Counted from the first letter of the stretch, positions 1-8,008 are shown. The stretch: 24,742 nt of DNA from CAYFHQ01 sp964342805 (GCA_964342805.1 CAYFHQ010000052.1:1-24742), one strand, 5' to 3'. Notes: generated by a model not told the origin, from the sequence alone. Numbers and translations are program-made.

Positions 1-655
1 ACTTTGCCACAAGGTCCACCAATTTTTGATACATGAGTGGGTCCCTGAAGTCCTTGGACCGGACCGACAAGCCCACCGTGTCCTGGTCGGGGTCAAAGTC
101 ACGTACAGCCTCCAGCAGGATCTCACGGCCCACTTGAGGATCATACTTTTCAGTGGCCACCACGGGGTCCGCTGCAACCACCACCCTGCTGGACTCGATC
201 CCCATCTCCTCAAGGTCAACCAGGGAATAGGCTTCTCTGACTGTTATGGCGTCCACCTTGCTGAGGACCTTTTTCATCCACCAACGGTTGATCTTCTTTC
301 GAACAGGACCAATTCCATGGGCATACAACATGACTTTTTTGCCCATGAGAATCCCAAAGAGAATGATGGTCAAATAATAGTGGATACTCCGCTTGCTGGT
401 GTCGTCCTGGAGGAGGCTCCCCCCTCCACTGATCAAGACATCTGTTTGCCAGATGGCCTTGAGGACAGCAAAGAAGTTATACCGATCTATGGTTTCAATA
501 CCCAAATCCTTGCGGGTTTGGTCTGGTGTAGCTGTCAAAACAGTTATGGTGTTGGCCGGGTCCAACTGGCCAATGGATTTAATCATGGACTCTAGTATTG
601 CTTCGTCACCCAGGTTGTTAAAGCCGTAATACCCGGATATAAGAATGTTACTCAT
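1..655 (-). CDS. csaB: Polysaccharide pyruvyl transferase CsaB (3' part beyond window)
   Basis: CsaB adds a pyruvate ketal to secondary cell wall polymer, which creates the anchor for S-layer-homology proteins. About 218 N-terminal residues are visible; the C-terminus lies outside the left edge. The protein begins MSNILISGYYGFNNLGDEAI, the glycine-rich opening typical of polysaccharide pyruvyl transferases, and has the second family motif LISGGGSLLQDDTS at about residues 77-90. The start ATG is at 655-653. It overlaps the end of the upstream DUF5693-like gene by 8 bp (ATGAGTAA), which points to translational coupling. The family call is confident. The cell-wall role is known for CsaB, but is inferred here. 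Confidence 0.9.
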   Translation of the reverse strand, partial: MSNILISGYYGFNNLGDEAILESMIKSIGQLDPANTITVLTATPDQTRKDLGIETIDRYNFFAVLKAIWQTDVLISGGGSLLQDDTSKRSIHYYLTIILFGILMGKKVMLYAHGIGPVRKKINRWWMKKVLSKVDAITVREAYSLVDLEEMGIESSRVVVAADPVVATEKYDPQVGREILLEAVRDFDPDQDTVGLSVRSKDFRDPLMYQKLVDLVAK

Positions 656-2810
656 GGTGAGTGCTCCTATGGAATAGTCGATATAGTCCTTCAAGTACAG
701 CAATGGCCAGGATACCCAAAAGGGCTCCAATACCTGCCCCTAAGAGGGTTCTAACCGTTGACAGGTAGACAGGTGCTCTCAGGTGGCTGAAGGTGTTGAC
801 CACCGATGCAAAACCAACCAAGGCAACCACCGTGAAGGGGAACAACCACTGCTTCCACCCCTTGGCCGCCAAATATACCAGCATGACGACTGAAGGGAAG
901 GCCATGAGCATTTCCTTGCTTCTTGGGCGGGCCAATAGCTTCATTTCCATTAGATTTCTAAAAATCATTTCCAACTGGCTGGGCTGAATGGCCGTTTCGT
1001 GGCCAGTACGGGCAATATAGACGTAACCAGCCGCGGCTACTGCTAGACCCACAATCACATAAATGACCTTGATGGGTTCTTGTAGGACAGCCTTGACGTC
1101 ATTGACAAAGCTGGTTGCACCCGCCAGTTCCTCCGATGACCGTCTAAAGCCCATCTTAATGACATAAACCACTGGAAGGATTGCCAGGGGTGCCATTTGA
1201 CTCAGCTTCACCCCTCTAAAGAAGGCGATCTCAAGGAGGTACTCTGAGTTGGATAGGATGGCTGCCACATAGGCCCCACCTATGGTTACAATGGCGGTTG
1301 TCACGCCTATGGCAATAAGGGCCTGAACCAGTATATCTCTAAAGCGCCAGATCTTTGGTTCAAGGAACTTGCCCTTTAACAGCTCAATCAAAATAACAAT
1401 TGCAATTACTGGGAAGAGAATGGCTGCCCCCAGTCCCAGAAGGCTGGCTGACAGGTTGGGAGCCACAAAGAGTGCGCCTACCACACCAATGGAACCCAGT
1501 GCCATCAAGACTCCATGAATCCGATCGGAGAAGGGATAAACAGCATGGAGGGTCAGTAAGCCCAGAGCCACCAACGAAATGCCGATCACCATTAACCTCC
1601 ACAAGCCTGGTTCATTATGATCCATGGTGGACGGAGGGCCTAGGAAGAGGCCATGGGCAGACAAACGATCCTTTAAAGAGTAAAAACTCTGCTCGTAAGC
1701 CTCAGGATCTGTAATATAAATGGAGTCACTGTCCTTTTCCTTAAAGGGTCTAAAATAAACCGTACGGATGTTTCTTTCGGTGATGGCCCGGTACATGGTG
1801 TTTTCGATCTCCTCTGCACCTTCGTAGTTGTAATACTGCCACCGGGCTTGAATATACCCTACGATTGGGAAAACCCGTACTGCCTGATAGTCGAGTTTCT
1901 CAGTCAGGTCCATGAGACCATCTTGCTTGGTATGGGCTCTTTGAACCCCCGTCTCAATCAAACCGGGTTTAATGTTATTTTCTTTAAAGTATTGGTAGAG
2001 GGCCTTATTGGCCTCTGGATTTTCTTCTTCCAGGGGGTTATAACCCGTAATGGACTCCCCTTGGAAAACAACGACTCCTGGTAGAATCCCGAAAGTGTCC
2101 ATTTCTTCAACAAAGACATCCACCAGCTTTTCTGGATGAATTTCAGAGTTTGCAGGACGAGGAGCCACCTTTAAGCCACTGTCTTGGACCATTTTGATTT
2201 TTTCAGGATCAAAACCAAAGCCCACCCAGGCCAGTTCTGTACTGGACAGGGCCTTGAGTGTCCGTTTGGAATTGCCATCATGGTCGCTTAGGACACCCGT
2301 TCGGGCATACAGGGCTTCATTGGCCGTACCATCAAGAACAATAGTAAATTGTCCCTTCTCACTGAAGGTCTTATAAAAGGACGCTGGATAGCGCTTTTCT
2401 AGACCTTTATGGATAAAATCAAAGAGGTCCTTGTCATCGGTTCGAGCCACCAAGTCCCACTTGTCGGCTTGGTTCTCCAGGTGGTCAACGGCTTGTGGAC
2501 CATAGTCTTTTTTCCAATCAACCTGGCCCATGAGCTTGCCATAAATGGTGTATTCCACAGGTGCACCTGCGTTTTCAAGGTTTTCAAAGTTTTCTTCTTT
2601 GACTGCAACGGAATAGAATCCTTGATCTTTAAAGAAGGACAGCCACCAGGCAAGGTCATGGTCCGACTGGTCAGCCAAAGCTACTACTTCTTCATAATCC
2701 ATCATCATTTCAACGGTATCCGCCGATCGCTCAGCCCCCATGCGGTCCATCAAGGTCCAACCGCATACGATTAAACCGATGATGATAATCCCCAAATAGA
2801 TTTTCTTCAT
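648..2810 (-). CDS. DUF5693-like polytopic membrane protein
   Basis: This is a 720-residue protein of unknown biochemical role. Residues 1-24 form a signal-anchor helix. A large soluble region of about 380 residues follows, probably outside the membrane, and then about eight to ten hydrophobic segments to the C-terminus. The basic motif ARPRSKEMLMAFP lies in a loop in the last quarter and is typical of the family as I recall it. A longer open frame starts at 2894, but the ATG at 2810 is preferred because GAGG-rich Shine-Dalgarno sequence lies just upstream and a probable promoter sits at 2865-2894. The gene overlaps csaB by 8 bp, and such proteins are often found next to csaB. A part in building or exporting the pyruvylated wall polymer is inference. 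Confidence 0.75.
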   Translation of the reverse strand: MKKIYLGIIIIGLIVCGWTLMDRMGAERSADTVEMMMDYEEVVALADQSDHDLAWWLSFFKDQGFYSVAVKEENFENLENAGAPVEYTIYGKLMGQVDWKKDYGPQAVDHLENQADKWDLVARTDDKDLFDFIHKGLEKRYPASFYKTFSEKGQFTIVLDGTANEALYARTGVLSDHDGNSKRTLKALSSTELAWVGFGFDPEKIKMVQDSGLKVAPRPANSEIHPEKLVDVFVEEMDTFGILPGVVVFQGESITGYNPLEEENPEANKALYQYFKENNIKPGLIETGVQRAHTKQDGLMDLTEKLDYQAVRVFPIVGYIQARWQYYNYEGAEEIENTMYRAITERNIRTVYFRPFKEKDSDSIYITDPEAYEQSFYSLKDRLSAHGLFLGPPSTMDHNEPGLWRLMVIGISLVALGLLTLHAVYPFSDRIHGVLMALGSIGVVGALFVAPNLSASLLGLGAAILFPVIAIVILIELLKGKFLEPKIWRFRDILVQALIAIGVTTAIVTIGGAYVAAILSNSEYLLEIAFFRGVKLSQMAPLAILPVVYVIKMGFRRSSEELAGATSFVNDVKAVLQEPIKVIYVIVGLAVAAAGYVYIARTGHETAIQPSQLEMIFRNLMEMKLLARPRSKEMLMAFPSVVMLVYLAAKGWKQWLFPFTVVALVGFASVVNTFSHLRAPVYLSTVRTLLGAGIGALLGILAIAVLEGLYRLFHRSTHHE

Positions 2811-2864
2811 TCGTCCTCTGTCCTCTCCGATTTTGTTATGCAACTTATGTAATACAACAAGTCT

Positions 2865-2894
2865 AGAATAACGCCAGCCGACCATACACGACAA
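2865..2894 (-). promoter_or_regulatory. Probable sigma-A promoter of the DUF5693-csaB operon
   Basis: On the minus strand TTGTCG (2894-2889) and TATTCT (2870-2865) are separated by 18 bp. The site lies just downstream of a terminator hairpin and about 55 bp before the ATG at 2810, which fits a new transcription unit. The -35 is good and the -10 fair. Confidence 0.5.
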
Positions 2895-2900
2895 GTGCGC

Positions 2901-2930
2901 AAAAGAAGCAAGAGACTGGGCCCTTGCTTC
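2901..2930 (-). terminator. Terminator after the exported coiled-coil protein
   Basis: An 8-bp perfect stem GAAGCAAG/CTTGCTTC (2905-2912 with 2923-2930) is followed on the minus strand by TTTT. The plus-strand side also has a T-rich flank (GCATTTTTAT), so it may stop transcription in both directions. It separates the exported protein gene from the DUF5693-csaB operon. Confidence 0.6.
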
Positions 2931-2964
2931 GCATTTTTATTTCATCCTCTAAACCATTCACCCT

Positions 2965-3471
2965 TTATGGTTTAACAATGGTATATCCCCCTCGGATCAT
3001 CACCCATGCATCCTCAGTGATGGCCACGCCTCGGCCGTCATTTTGTGGAATGAGAATAAAGTTATTCTTAGGAATGGACACGTTATGGGCAATGTCATTT
3101 CCTTGGGTAAGGTTGGATAGACCACCTGCTGAACTGGCAATGGCATTGGCCTCGCCTGACCGCAGAATAAACTCACTGCTGGCCCCCAGGTAGATCATGG
3201 TCCCTTTTTTGGCATTAATAATCTCAAAGATGGCCCGGTCCGCACTCTGTGTGGCTGGCTTTTGGCTGGCCAGCTCCTTTTCCAAGGCATCAATCTTGTT
3301 TTCCATACTTGTGTTTAACTCTTGAACACGTTTATCAACATAGGATAGTGTCACCAGCGGGTCAGTTTGTGTCCCTGGCTCTGCGCTTACGCCCATCTCC
3401 AGCGGACCCACAAAGAAGCTACCAACCATCACGCCCAATGCCACAAGGCCTGCTGTTCTCAATTTACTCAT
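2965..3471 (-). CDS. Exported coiled-coil protein of unknown function
   Basis: This is a 168-residue protein. Residues 1-30 look like a signal peptide (basic MSKLR, hydrophobic core, likely cleavage after GVSA). A DPLVTLSYVDKRVQELN segment and a short coiled coil to about residue 72 follow. The C-terminal half (FEIINAKKGTMIYLGASSEFILRSGEANAI onward) looks like a compact beta-rich domain. I do not recognise a named family. The ATG at 3471 is chosen because GGAGG lies 6 bases upstream and the promoter -10 at 3500-3505 puts the transcript start near 3493, after the alternative upstream ATG at 3495. It is a single-gene unit bounded by terminators on both sides. Secretion or surface attachment is inferred from the signal peptide only. 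Confidence 0.75.
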   Translation of the reverse strand: MSKLRTAGLVALGVMVGSFFVGPLEMGVSAEPGTQTDPLVTLSYVDKRVQELNTSMENKIDALEKELASQKPATQSADRAIFEIINAKKGTMIYLGASSEFILRSGEANAIASSAGGLSNLTQGNDIAHNVSIPKNNFILIPQNDGRGVAITEDAWVMIRGGYTIVKP

Positions 3472-3499
3472 GGATACCTCCAGTTTATGATTCATAGCT

Positions 3500-3527
3500 A
3501 TTATACGATAAATCTCAGGAGTTTCAA
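3500..3527 (-). promoter_or_regulatory. Promoter of the exported coiled-coil gene
   Basis: TTGAAA (3527-3522) and a consensus TATAAT (3505-3500) are 16 bp apart on the minus strand. The predicted start near 3493 supports the ATG at 3471 as the true start codon. Confidence 0.75.
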
Positions 3528-3573
3528 AGCTGAGGACCGGATTGAAACCGCATCGTAAACCTCTTGTCATTTC

Positions 3574-3607
3574 ACGAAAAAAAGCTGCAACCCAGGGTCA
3601 CAGCTTT
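3574..3607 (-). terminator. Terminator of the toxin-antitoxin operon
   Basis: The stem AAAGCTG/CAGCTTT (3581-3587 with 3601-3607) can extend inward through ACCC/GGGT. On the minus strand it runs into a stretch of seven T residues. It lies 19 bp after the stop codon of the toxin gene. Confidence 0.85.
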
Positions 3608-3625
3608 ATTGCTCAAATATGTAAG

Positions 3626-3976
3626 TTACTCTTCATATAGTCCAAGGCTGATCATGAGGGCCTTGTCCACATCTGCCATCATTTTATCTGGCAGTTCCCC
3701 TATGCGCTGGATCAACCTGCGCTTATCTAGGGTACGAATTTGCTCCAGTAGAATTACAGAATCCCGCTGAAGTCCCACACCATCCTTGGGCACCTCCACA
3801 TGGGTGGGGAGGTTGGCCTTGGTGATCTTCGCTGTGATCGCGGCTACGATTACCGTTGGACTATACTTGTTACCAATATCATTTTGTATGACCACTACAG
3901 GTCGCTGTCCCCCTTGTTCAGAGCCAACTACAGGATTTAAGTCGGCAAAGAAGATGTCACCGCGTCTTATACGCAC
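3626..3976 (-). CDS. ndoA: MazF/PemK-type endoribonuclease toxin (EndoA)
   Basis: This is the toxin of a type II toxin-antitoxin pair, a sequence-specific mRNA endonuclease held inactive by its antitoxin. With a GTG start at 3976 the protein is 116 residues, the same length as Bacillus subtilis EndoA. It is preceded by an AAGGAG ribosome site. The open frame extends upstream to 4054, but that part has no better start. The PemK-like fold signature RRGDIFFADLNPVVGSEQGG is at residues 4-23. R25 and T48, the catalytic pair known from B. subtilis EndoA, are both present (GGQRPVVV and AAIT). The block VILLEQIRTLDKRRL is also conserved. The gene overlaps the antitoxin gene by 20 bp and is last in the acpS-nnr-alr block. 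Confidence 0.95.
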   Translation of the reverse strand: MRIRRGDIFFADLNPVVGSEQGGQRPVVVIQNDIGNKYSPTVIVAAITAKITKANLPTHVEVPKDGVGLQRDSVILLEQIRTLDKRRLIQRIGELPDKMMADVDKALMISLGLYEE

Positions 3977-4235
3977 TGAAGTCTCCTTCCTGCTCCAAGT
4001 CTCTTTCATAAGACTCGAGGCATCCTGATTCGCAATGAGTCCAGAGTTCAGCAAGATCCAAGTTGATCTCTGCCATGCGCTGATAGCCCAGTCGCATATC
4101 CTCTGGTGATGCCAGCTTAATAGGTGCCTTTAGGTGTAAGTTTTTGCTCAAGGTCTCAACGTCCTGGGGCTTTCCACCTAATTCTCTCAATAGCTCTTCT
4201 GGCAATTTCAAATGTTCTTTTTGCATTTTTGTCAT
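3957..4235 (-). CDS. ndoAI: EndoAI-like antitoxin with a divergent N-terminus
   Basis: This 92-residue protein directly precedes the EndoA toxin and overlaps it by 20 bp. It should bind and neutralise the toxin and probably repress its own promoter. The C-terminal half (DMRLGYQRMAEINLDLAE) closely resembles the toxin-binding helix of B. subtilis EndoAI (MRRGYMEMAKINLNIS). The N-terminal part begins with a ribbon-helix-like EHLKLPEELLRELG. The following KPQDVETLSKNLHLKAPIKL does not look like the usual RSRNELI-type second helix, so the DNA-binding half is divergent. The ATG at 4235 has GGAGG 7 bases upstream. The open frame extends upstream to 4307, into the promoter, and that extension is rejected. 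Confidence 0.85.
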   Translation of the reverse strand: MTKMQKEHLKLPEELLRELGGKPQDVETLSKNLHLKAPIKLASPEDMRLGYQRMAEINLDLAELWTHCESGCLESYERDLEQEGDFSAYKTR

Positions 4236-4278
4236 AAGGATACCTCCATAACCTGTATGTAATGAAGGGACATGCCCT

Positions 4279-4307
4279 ATTATAACGGACGAACCCGGGT
4301 GAAACAA
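4279..4307 (-). promoter_or_regulatory. Promoter of the toxin-antitoxin pair
   Basis: TTGTTT (4307-4302) and a consensus TATAAT (4284-4279) are separated by exactly 17 bp. The site begins 3 bp after the alr stop codon and ends 43 bp before the antitoxin ATG. The pair can therefore be transcribed apart from the acpS-nnr-alr genes upstream. Confidence 0.75.
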
Positions 4308-4309
4308 TG

Positions 4310-5482
4310 TTATTTTTGTCCAATCCGATCACGAACGGATTGCACTTGATTACCTCTGACGTATACCCGAGGCACACGCTTACTAATCATACAAACGACT
4401 TCGTAGTTTATGGTCTCAATCCAACTGGCCACTTCATCGATGGAAATAAAATTTTCGCCTTGCTTTCCAAAGAGAACAACCTCGTCGTCTCGAAGCGCTT
4501 TGGTACCATCAAGATCCACCATACACTGGTCCATGCAAATACGGCCAATGATGGGCTTCTTTACTCCTTCGACAAGGACCTGGGCTTTTCCTGTATATAA
4601 TCGTGTATACCCGTCTGCATAACCAAGGGGAATGGTGCCTACACGCTGTTGGTGGTCAGTGGTATAAAGGAGACCATAGCTAATGCCAGCCCCTTCCGGT
4701 AACTCCTTGACCAGCGACAGCTTAGCCCTTAAGGACATGACTTCCTTGAGTTTAACATTTACATGGCTCACGTCGTGGGACGGATAGAGTCCATATAACA
4801 TGATGCCCGCCCGAACCATATTGTAGTTAAGCTCCGGCAGGTCAATGATAGCCGCTGAGTTAGAGACGTGTTTAATTGGAATCTGGACCCCAGCTTTTTC
4901 AAGGGCCTCTACTGTTTCATTAAACCGCTTTACCTGCTGGCAGGTATAGGCCTTGTCCACCTCATCAGCAACGGCAAAGTGGGTGAATATCCCTTCAAGG
5001 ACCACTCCAGGTAGCTTGGCCATAGCTCTTACAGCCTCTACAGCCTCTTGGCCTGCCTGTAAACCCAGCCGCCCCATACCAGAATCCACCTTTACATGGA
5101 GACGGACTGTCTTTTGCCTTTTTACAGCTTCTGCACTCATGGCCTGGGCCTGGTCAACTGCATAGACAGTTTGAATGATGTCATTGTCCAAAACGATATC
5201 AGCGTCTTCATTGGGGGTATAGCCCAAGACCATGATATCGGTCTCTGGATAGGCCCGTCGCAGTTCAACCGCTTCCATGAGGGTCGCCACCGCAAATCGG
5301 TCTGCCCCATTCTCCAGGAGGGTTTGGCCAATTTCCACTGATCCATGTCCATAGCCGTCTGCTTTAATGACCGCAGTAACCAAAGCGTCTTCCTTTGTTA
5401 CCCGACGTACTTCTCGTATATTGTGGGCCAAATGGTCCAAGTCAATCTGCGCCCAGACAGGACGCGTAATCCGTTTGCTCAC
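4310..5482 (-). CDS. alr: Alanine racemase
   Basis: This pyridoxal-phosphate enzyme interconverts L- and D-alanine and supplies D-alanine for peptidoglycan. The protein is 390 residues, a normal length. The cofactor lysine is K40 in AVIKADGYGHG, and the second catalytic residue is Y269 in GAGISYGLLY. The substrate-binding blocks KVDSGMGRLG (131-140) and HVSNSAA (205-211) and the late RICMDQCMVDL block are all present. The start is a GTG at 5482 with AAGGGGGA about 10 bases upstream. It lies between nnr and the toxin-antitoxin pair, the same order as in many Bacillota. A 117-bp gap separates it from nnr and holds only a short hairpin without a T tail, so read-through from nnr is likely. Confidence 0.97.
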   Translation of the reverse strand: MSKRITRPVWAQIDLDHLAHNIREVRRVTKEDALVTAVIKADGYGHGSVEIGQTLLENGADRFAVATLMEAVELRRAYPETDIMVLGYTPNEDADIVLDNDIIQTVYAVDQAQAMSAEAVKRQKTVRLHVKVDSGMGRLGLQAGQEAVEAVRAMAKLPGVVLEGIFTHFAVADEVDKAYTCQQVKRFNETVEALEKAGVQIPIKHVSNSAAIIDLPELNYNMVRAGIMLYGLYPSHDVSHVNVKLKEVMSLRAKLSLVKELPEGAGISYGLLYTTDHQQRVGTIPLGYADGYTRLYTGKAQVLVEGVKKPIIGRICMDQCMVDLDGTKALRDDEVVLFGKQGENFISIDEVASWIETINYEVVCMISKRVPRVYVRGNQVQSVRDRIGQK

Positions 5483-5599
5483 GATTCAATCCCCCTTGTG
5501 GTTCCCTTCGGTTTCCCTTTTGCCTATCCTGTCCCTGCAGACAGGTCCTAGTCCAAGCATACGGAAGCCCTTTAGAAACCTACAATAAATCTCATATTT

Positions 5600-7150
5600 C
5601 TACACACGTCCAACAATTTCTTTTAATGTATAGGTCAGACCTGCAACAATATCTCCTGCCAAGAGGCCATACTCACCCTTGTCCTTGGCCATAATATCCC
5701 CAGAGCGGCCATGGCAATAAACACCCAGCAGGGCCGCTTCCAGCGGCGATACGCCCTGGGCGGCAAAACCGGTAATGATACCCGTTAGGACGTCTCCCGT
5801 CCCTGCGGTGGCCATACCAGGATTCCCTGTGGTATTCACATAGACATGTCCCTTAGGTGTACCCACAACCGTTCGAGACCCCTTGAGGACCAGGATAACA
5901 CCCCACTCCTGGGCATACTTACGGGCGATGGCCACAGGGTTGTGATTAATCTCTTCTGTGGTCAGACCACACATCCGGCTCATTTCACCGGGGTGGGGGG
6001 TCAGAATAATGTCCGCCTTCTTCTGTTGGAGGACATCCATGTTTTTCGCTAAGACATTGAGGCCGTCAGCGTCAATGATCATGGGCTTTTCCACTTCATT
6101 GATCATTCGCTTGACCAATTCGCTCATTTCAGACGTTGTTCCGCACCCGGGACCAATGGCCACGACATCAGCCGACGCCGTTTCTTCAATGATCCGTGTA
6201 ATTTGGTTAATGCCAATGACGCCCTTGCGCATCTCCTGAATGGGGATGGTTACAGCCTCTGGCACGCTGGTTGTAATAATGATATTCAAACTTTCTGGTA
6301 TATACAACTTCAACAAGCCCAGGCCACTACGCAGGGCAGACCGACAGGTCAGAATAGCTGCACCGGTTAAACCAGACGAGCCAGCTATGACATTGGCCTT
6401 TCCGTATGTACCCTTATGGGAATTTTTTGGACGTGAAGGGACAAAGCTCTTGGCCATCTCCTCCGTAATAATTTTTTTGTCAAAGGCCACTTCGTCCTGG
6501 AGCTTAGGAGGTAGACCGATTCCCCGGATCACCAGCTCTCCGTTGTAGTCTGCTCCTGGGTAAAGAATGTTGCCGCACTTGGGCAGGACAAAGGTAACTG
6601 TCTTATGGGCCTCAATAGCCGTTCCTAGAACCTCGCCGGTGTCCCCCATGACCCCAGAGGGCACATCGATGGACAGGACAAACTTGCCCAGGCGATTGAC
6701 GATTTCTATAACGCCTTTTTGAACGCCTTCCACTTCCCGCTGGAGACCCGTTCCAAAGAGGGCGTCCACTACGACGTCCTGGAGGGGAAGGAGTTTTTCC
6801 AACTTGGTCAGACCATTAATATCATTTATGTTATCCACAGTCACGTGGAGTTTCTTCAAAATCTCAAGGTTGATCAGGGCATCGCCGGTGATCTCTTTGG
6901 GTGACCCTACAATGAAAATGCGAAAGGGAATGTTGCGGTTCATTAAATGTCTGGCCACAACAAAGCCGTCCCCACCATTATTGCCTGTCCCACACAGGAT
7001 AATGATCGACGACGGTTGAGGAACGGACTTGAGGATTTCCCCCACTACGGCCCGACCTGCATTTTCCATTAGTACAACCCCTGGTACCCCATACTTTTCA
7101 ATTGCCACGCGATCCAGTTCGCGCATTTGCTCATTTCCTGCCAGTCTCAT
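5600..7150 (-). CDS. nnr: Bifunctional NAD(P)H-hydrate epimerase/dehydratase
   Basis: This is a metabolite-repair enzyme of 516 residues that fuses two domains. The N-terminal YjeF-type epimerase (about 1-210) has GTGNNGGDG at 54-62 and DALFGTGL. The C-terminal ribokinase-like dehydratase (about 230-516) has GPGCG, DADGLN, LTPHPGEMSR and GNPGMATAGTGDVLTGII. Together they convert damaged R-NAD(P)HX to the S form and then dehydrate it to NAD(P)H, using ADP in bacterial enzymes. The ATG at 7150 has AGGAGG 6 bases upstream. The gene starts only 9 bp after acpS, so the two are co-transcribed. Every expected motif is present and nothing is truncated. Confidence 0.96.
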   Translation of the reverse strand: MRLAGNEQMRELDRVAIEKYGVPGVVLMENAGRAVVGEILKSVPQPSSIIILCGTGNNGGDGFVVARHLMNRNIPFRIFIVGSPKEITGDALINLEILKKLHVTVDNINDINGLTKLEKLLPLQDVVVDALFGTGLQREVEGVQKGVIEIVNRLGKFVLSIDVPSGVMGDTGEVLGTAIEAHKTVTFVLPKCGNILYPGADYNGELVIRGIGLPPKLQDEVAFDKKIITEEMAKSFVPSRPKNSHKGTYGKANVIAGSSGLTGAAILTCRSALRSGLGLLKLYIPESLNIIITTSVPEAVTIPIQEMRKGVIGINQITRIIEETASADVVAIGPGCGTTSEMSELVKRMINEVEKPMIIDADGLNVLAKNMDVLQQKKADIILTPHPGEMSRMCGLTTEEINHNPVAIARKYAQEWGVILVLKGSRTVVGTPKGHVYVNTTGNPGMATAGTGDVLTGIITGFAAQGVSPLEAALLGVYCHGRSGDIMAKDKGEYGLLAGDIVAGLTYTLKEIVGRV

Positions 7151-7159
7151 GGACGCCTC

Positions 7160-7540
7160 CTAGACCTTTTCTCTCTCTGCCACAGCTGTTGCGGTTGCAT
7201 ATGTTTTACAATGGGATATAGATATATGTATTGTGTCTATTCCTATCTGGTCCGTTTTTGCCTTGGCCCCCTGGTAGAGGTGAAGGACAGGCTTGCCCAG
7301 GTCGTCCCGAAGGACTTCTATGTCCGTCCAGTTAAAACCCCTGAGGCCGGTTCCCATGGCCTTGACCACGGCTTCCTTGGCACAGAAGTTACCGGCAACC
7401 GTTTCTGGTCGCAGTCCTCTGGACTCAAAATAGGAAATCTCATTTTCCGTAAATAATTTTGTTAAAAAACGTTCTTGGCGATCCATGGCTTTTGCTATCC
7501 GATCGATCTCCACAATGTCAGTGCCTACACCGATGATCAT
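7160..7540 (-). CDS. acpS: Holo-[acyl-carrier-protein] synthase
   Basis: This enzyme transfers 4'-phosphopantetheine from coenzyme A to acyl carrier protein, activating fatty acid synthesis. The protein is 126 residues, standard for the family. The opening MIIGVGTDIVEIDRI carries the magnesium ligand D8. The second signature FCAKEAVVKAMGTG carries E56, and ISISHCKTYATATAV closes the protein. The ATG at 7540 has AGGAGG 6 bases upstream. It is the first gene of the acpS-nnr-alr block and is divergent from the zinc-ribbon gene across 78 bp. No strong sigma-A promoter stands out in that gap. Confidence 0.97.
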   Translation of the reverse strand: MIIGVGTDIVEIDRIAKAMDRQERFLTKLFTENEISYFESRGLRPETVAGNFCAKEAVVKAMGTGLRGFNWTDIEVLRDDLGKPVLHLYQGAKAKTDQIGIDTIHISISHCKTYATATAVAEREKV

Positions 7541-7618
7541 CTATGCCTCCTAGGCCCTGATCATGCTACAATATCAGTATGATACAGGAATATCCTAAGT
7601 TTAACATGAGGTGAAAAC

Positions 7619-7858
7619 ATGCACAAATATATCTGCGTAAAATGTAGCCAGCCGGCCAAGCACCGGGATTTCTACCAGCACCCTGGGGACAAGAACCTCT
7701 TTGCTGTCTACGCCTACTGCACCACATGCAAGACCCACAGCTGGGGCGGCCTCAGCTTCCACCCAGCCATGAATGAACTCTTCAACCAACTATTCCAAGC
7801 CAACTTCGACTATGTGGCCACTGGGGAGGAAGAGGCCATTGTCCTTGAGGAAGGTTAG
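7619..7858 (+). CDS. Small zinc-ribbon-like protein of unknown function
   Basis: This is a 79-residue protein with two CxxC pairs, CVKC at residues 6-9 and CTTC at 34-37, spaced as in a zinc ribbon. The first half (HRDFYQHPGDKNLFAVYAYC) and the helical, acidic tail (FNQLFQANFDYVATGEEEAIVLEEG) match no named family I recognise. The ATG at 7619 has GAGGTG 6 bases upstream. It is one of only two plus-strand genes here, divergent from acpS and convergent with the aminopeptidase, and ends at a long terminator hairpin. Metal binding is inferred from the cysteines. A reading frame on the opposite strand (7601-7789) is taken as a shadow. Confidence 0.7.
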   Translation: MHKYICVKCSQPAKHRDFYQHPGDKNLFAVYAYCTTCKTHSWGGLSFHPAMNELFNQLFQANFDYVATGEEEAIVLEEG

Positions 7859-7929
7859 GACCAAACAGGAAGACGAAAGATATGGGTGGCCAGACCCAAC
7901 TAAAATCGATTCACGTTACCACAACGAAA

Positions 7930-7990
7930 ATAGGACAGACGTTTCCCCGTCCGCAGAATGGGAGGGGATGCGTCTGTCCTATAAGTTTTA
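7930..7990. terminator. Long bidirectional terminator between convergent genes
   Basis: A 12-bp perfect stem (ATAGGACAGACG at 7930-7941 with its complement at 7971-7982) encloses a second stem, TCCCC/GGGGA (7944-7948 with 7964-7968). The plus side continues AAGTTTTATCTT and the minus side continues TTTCGTTG. It sits between the converging zinc-ribbon and aminopeptidase genes and probably ends both. Confidence 0.75.
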
Positions 7991-8008
7991 TCTTATACTT
8001 GAATCAAA

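Noticed and set aside
26..595. Long plus-strand open frame of 189 codons
   Set aside because: It is the antisense of csaB, whose motifs GYYGFNNLGDEA and SGGGSLLQDD are clear on the minus strand.
2811..2894. Upstream extension of the DUF5693 gene
   Set aside because: The extra 28 residues lie over a likely promoter, and the ATG at 2810 has a good ribosome site and begins a signal-anchor helix.
5526..5546. Short hairpin CCTGTC/GACAGG between nnr and alr
   Set aside because: No T tail on the minus strand and only six base pairs; not supported as a terminator or riboswitch.
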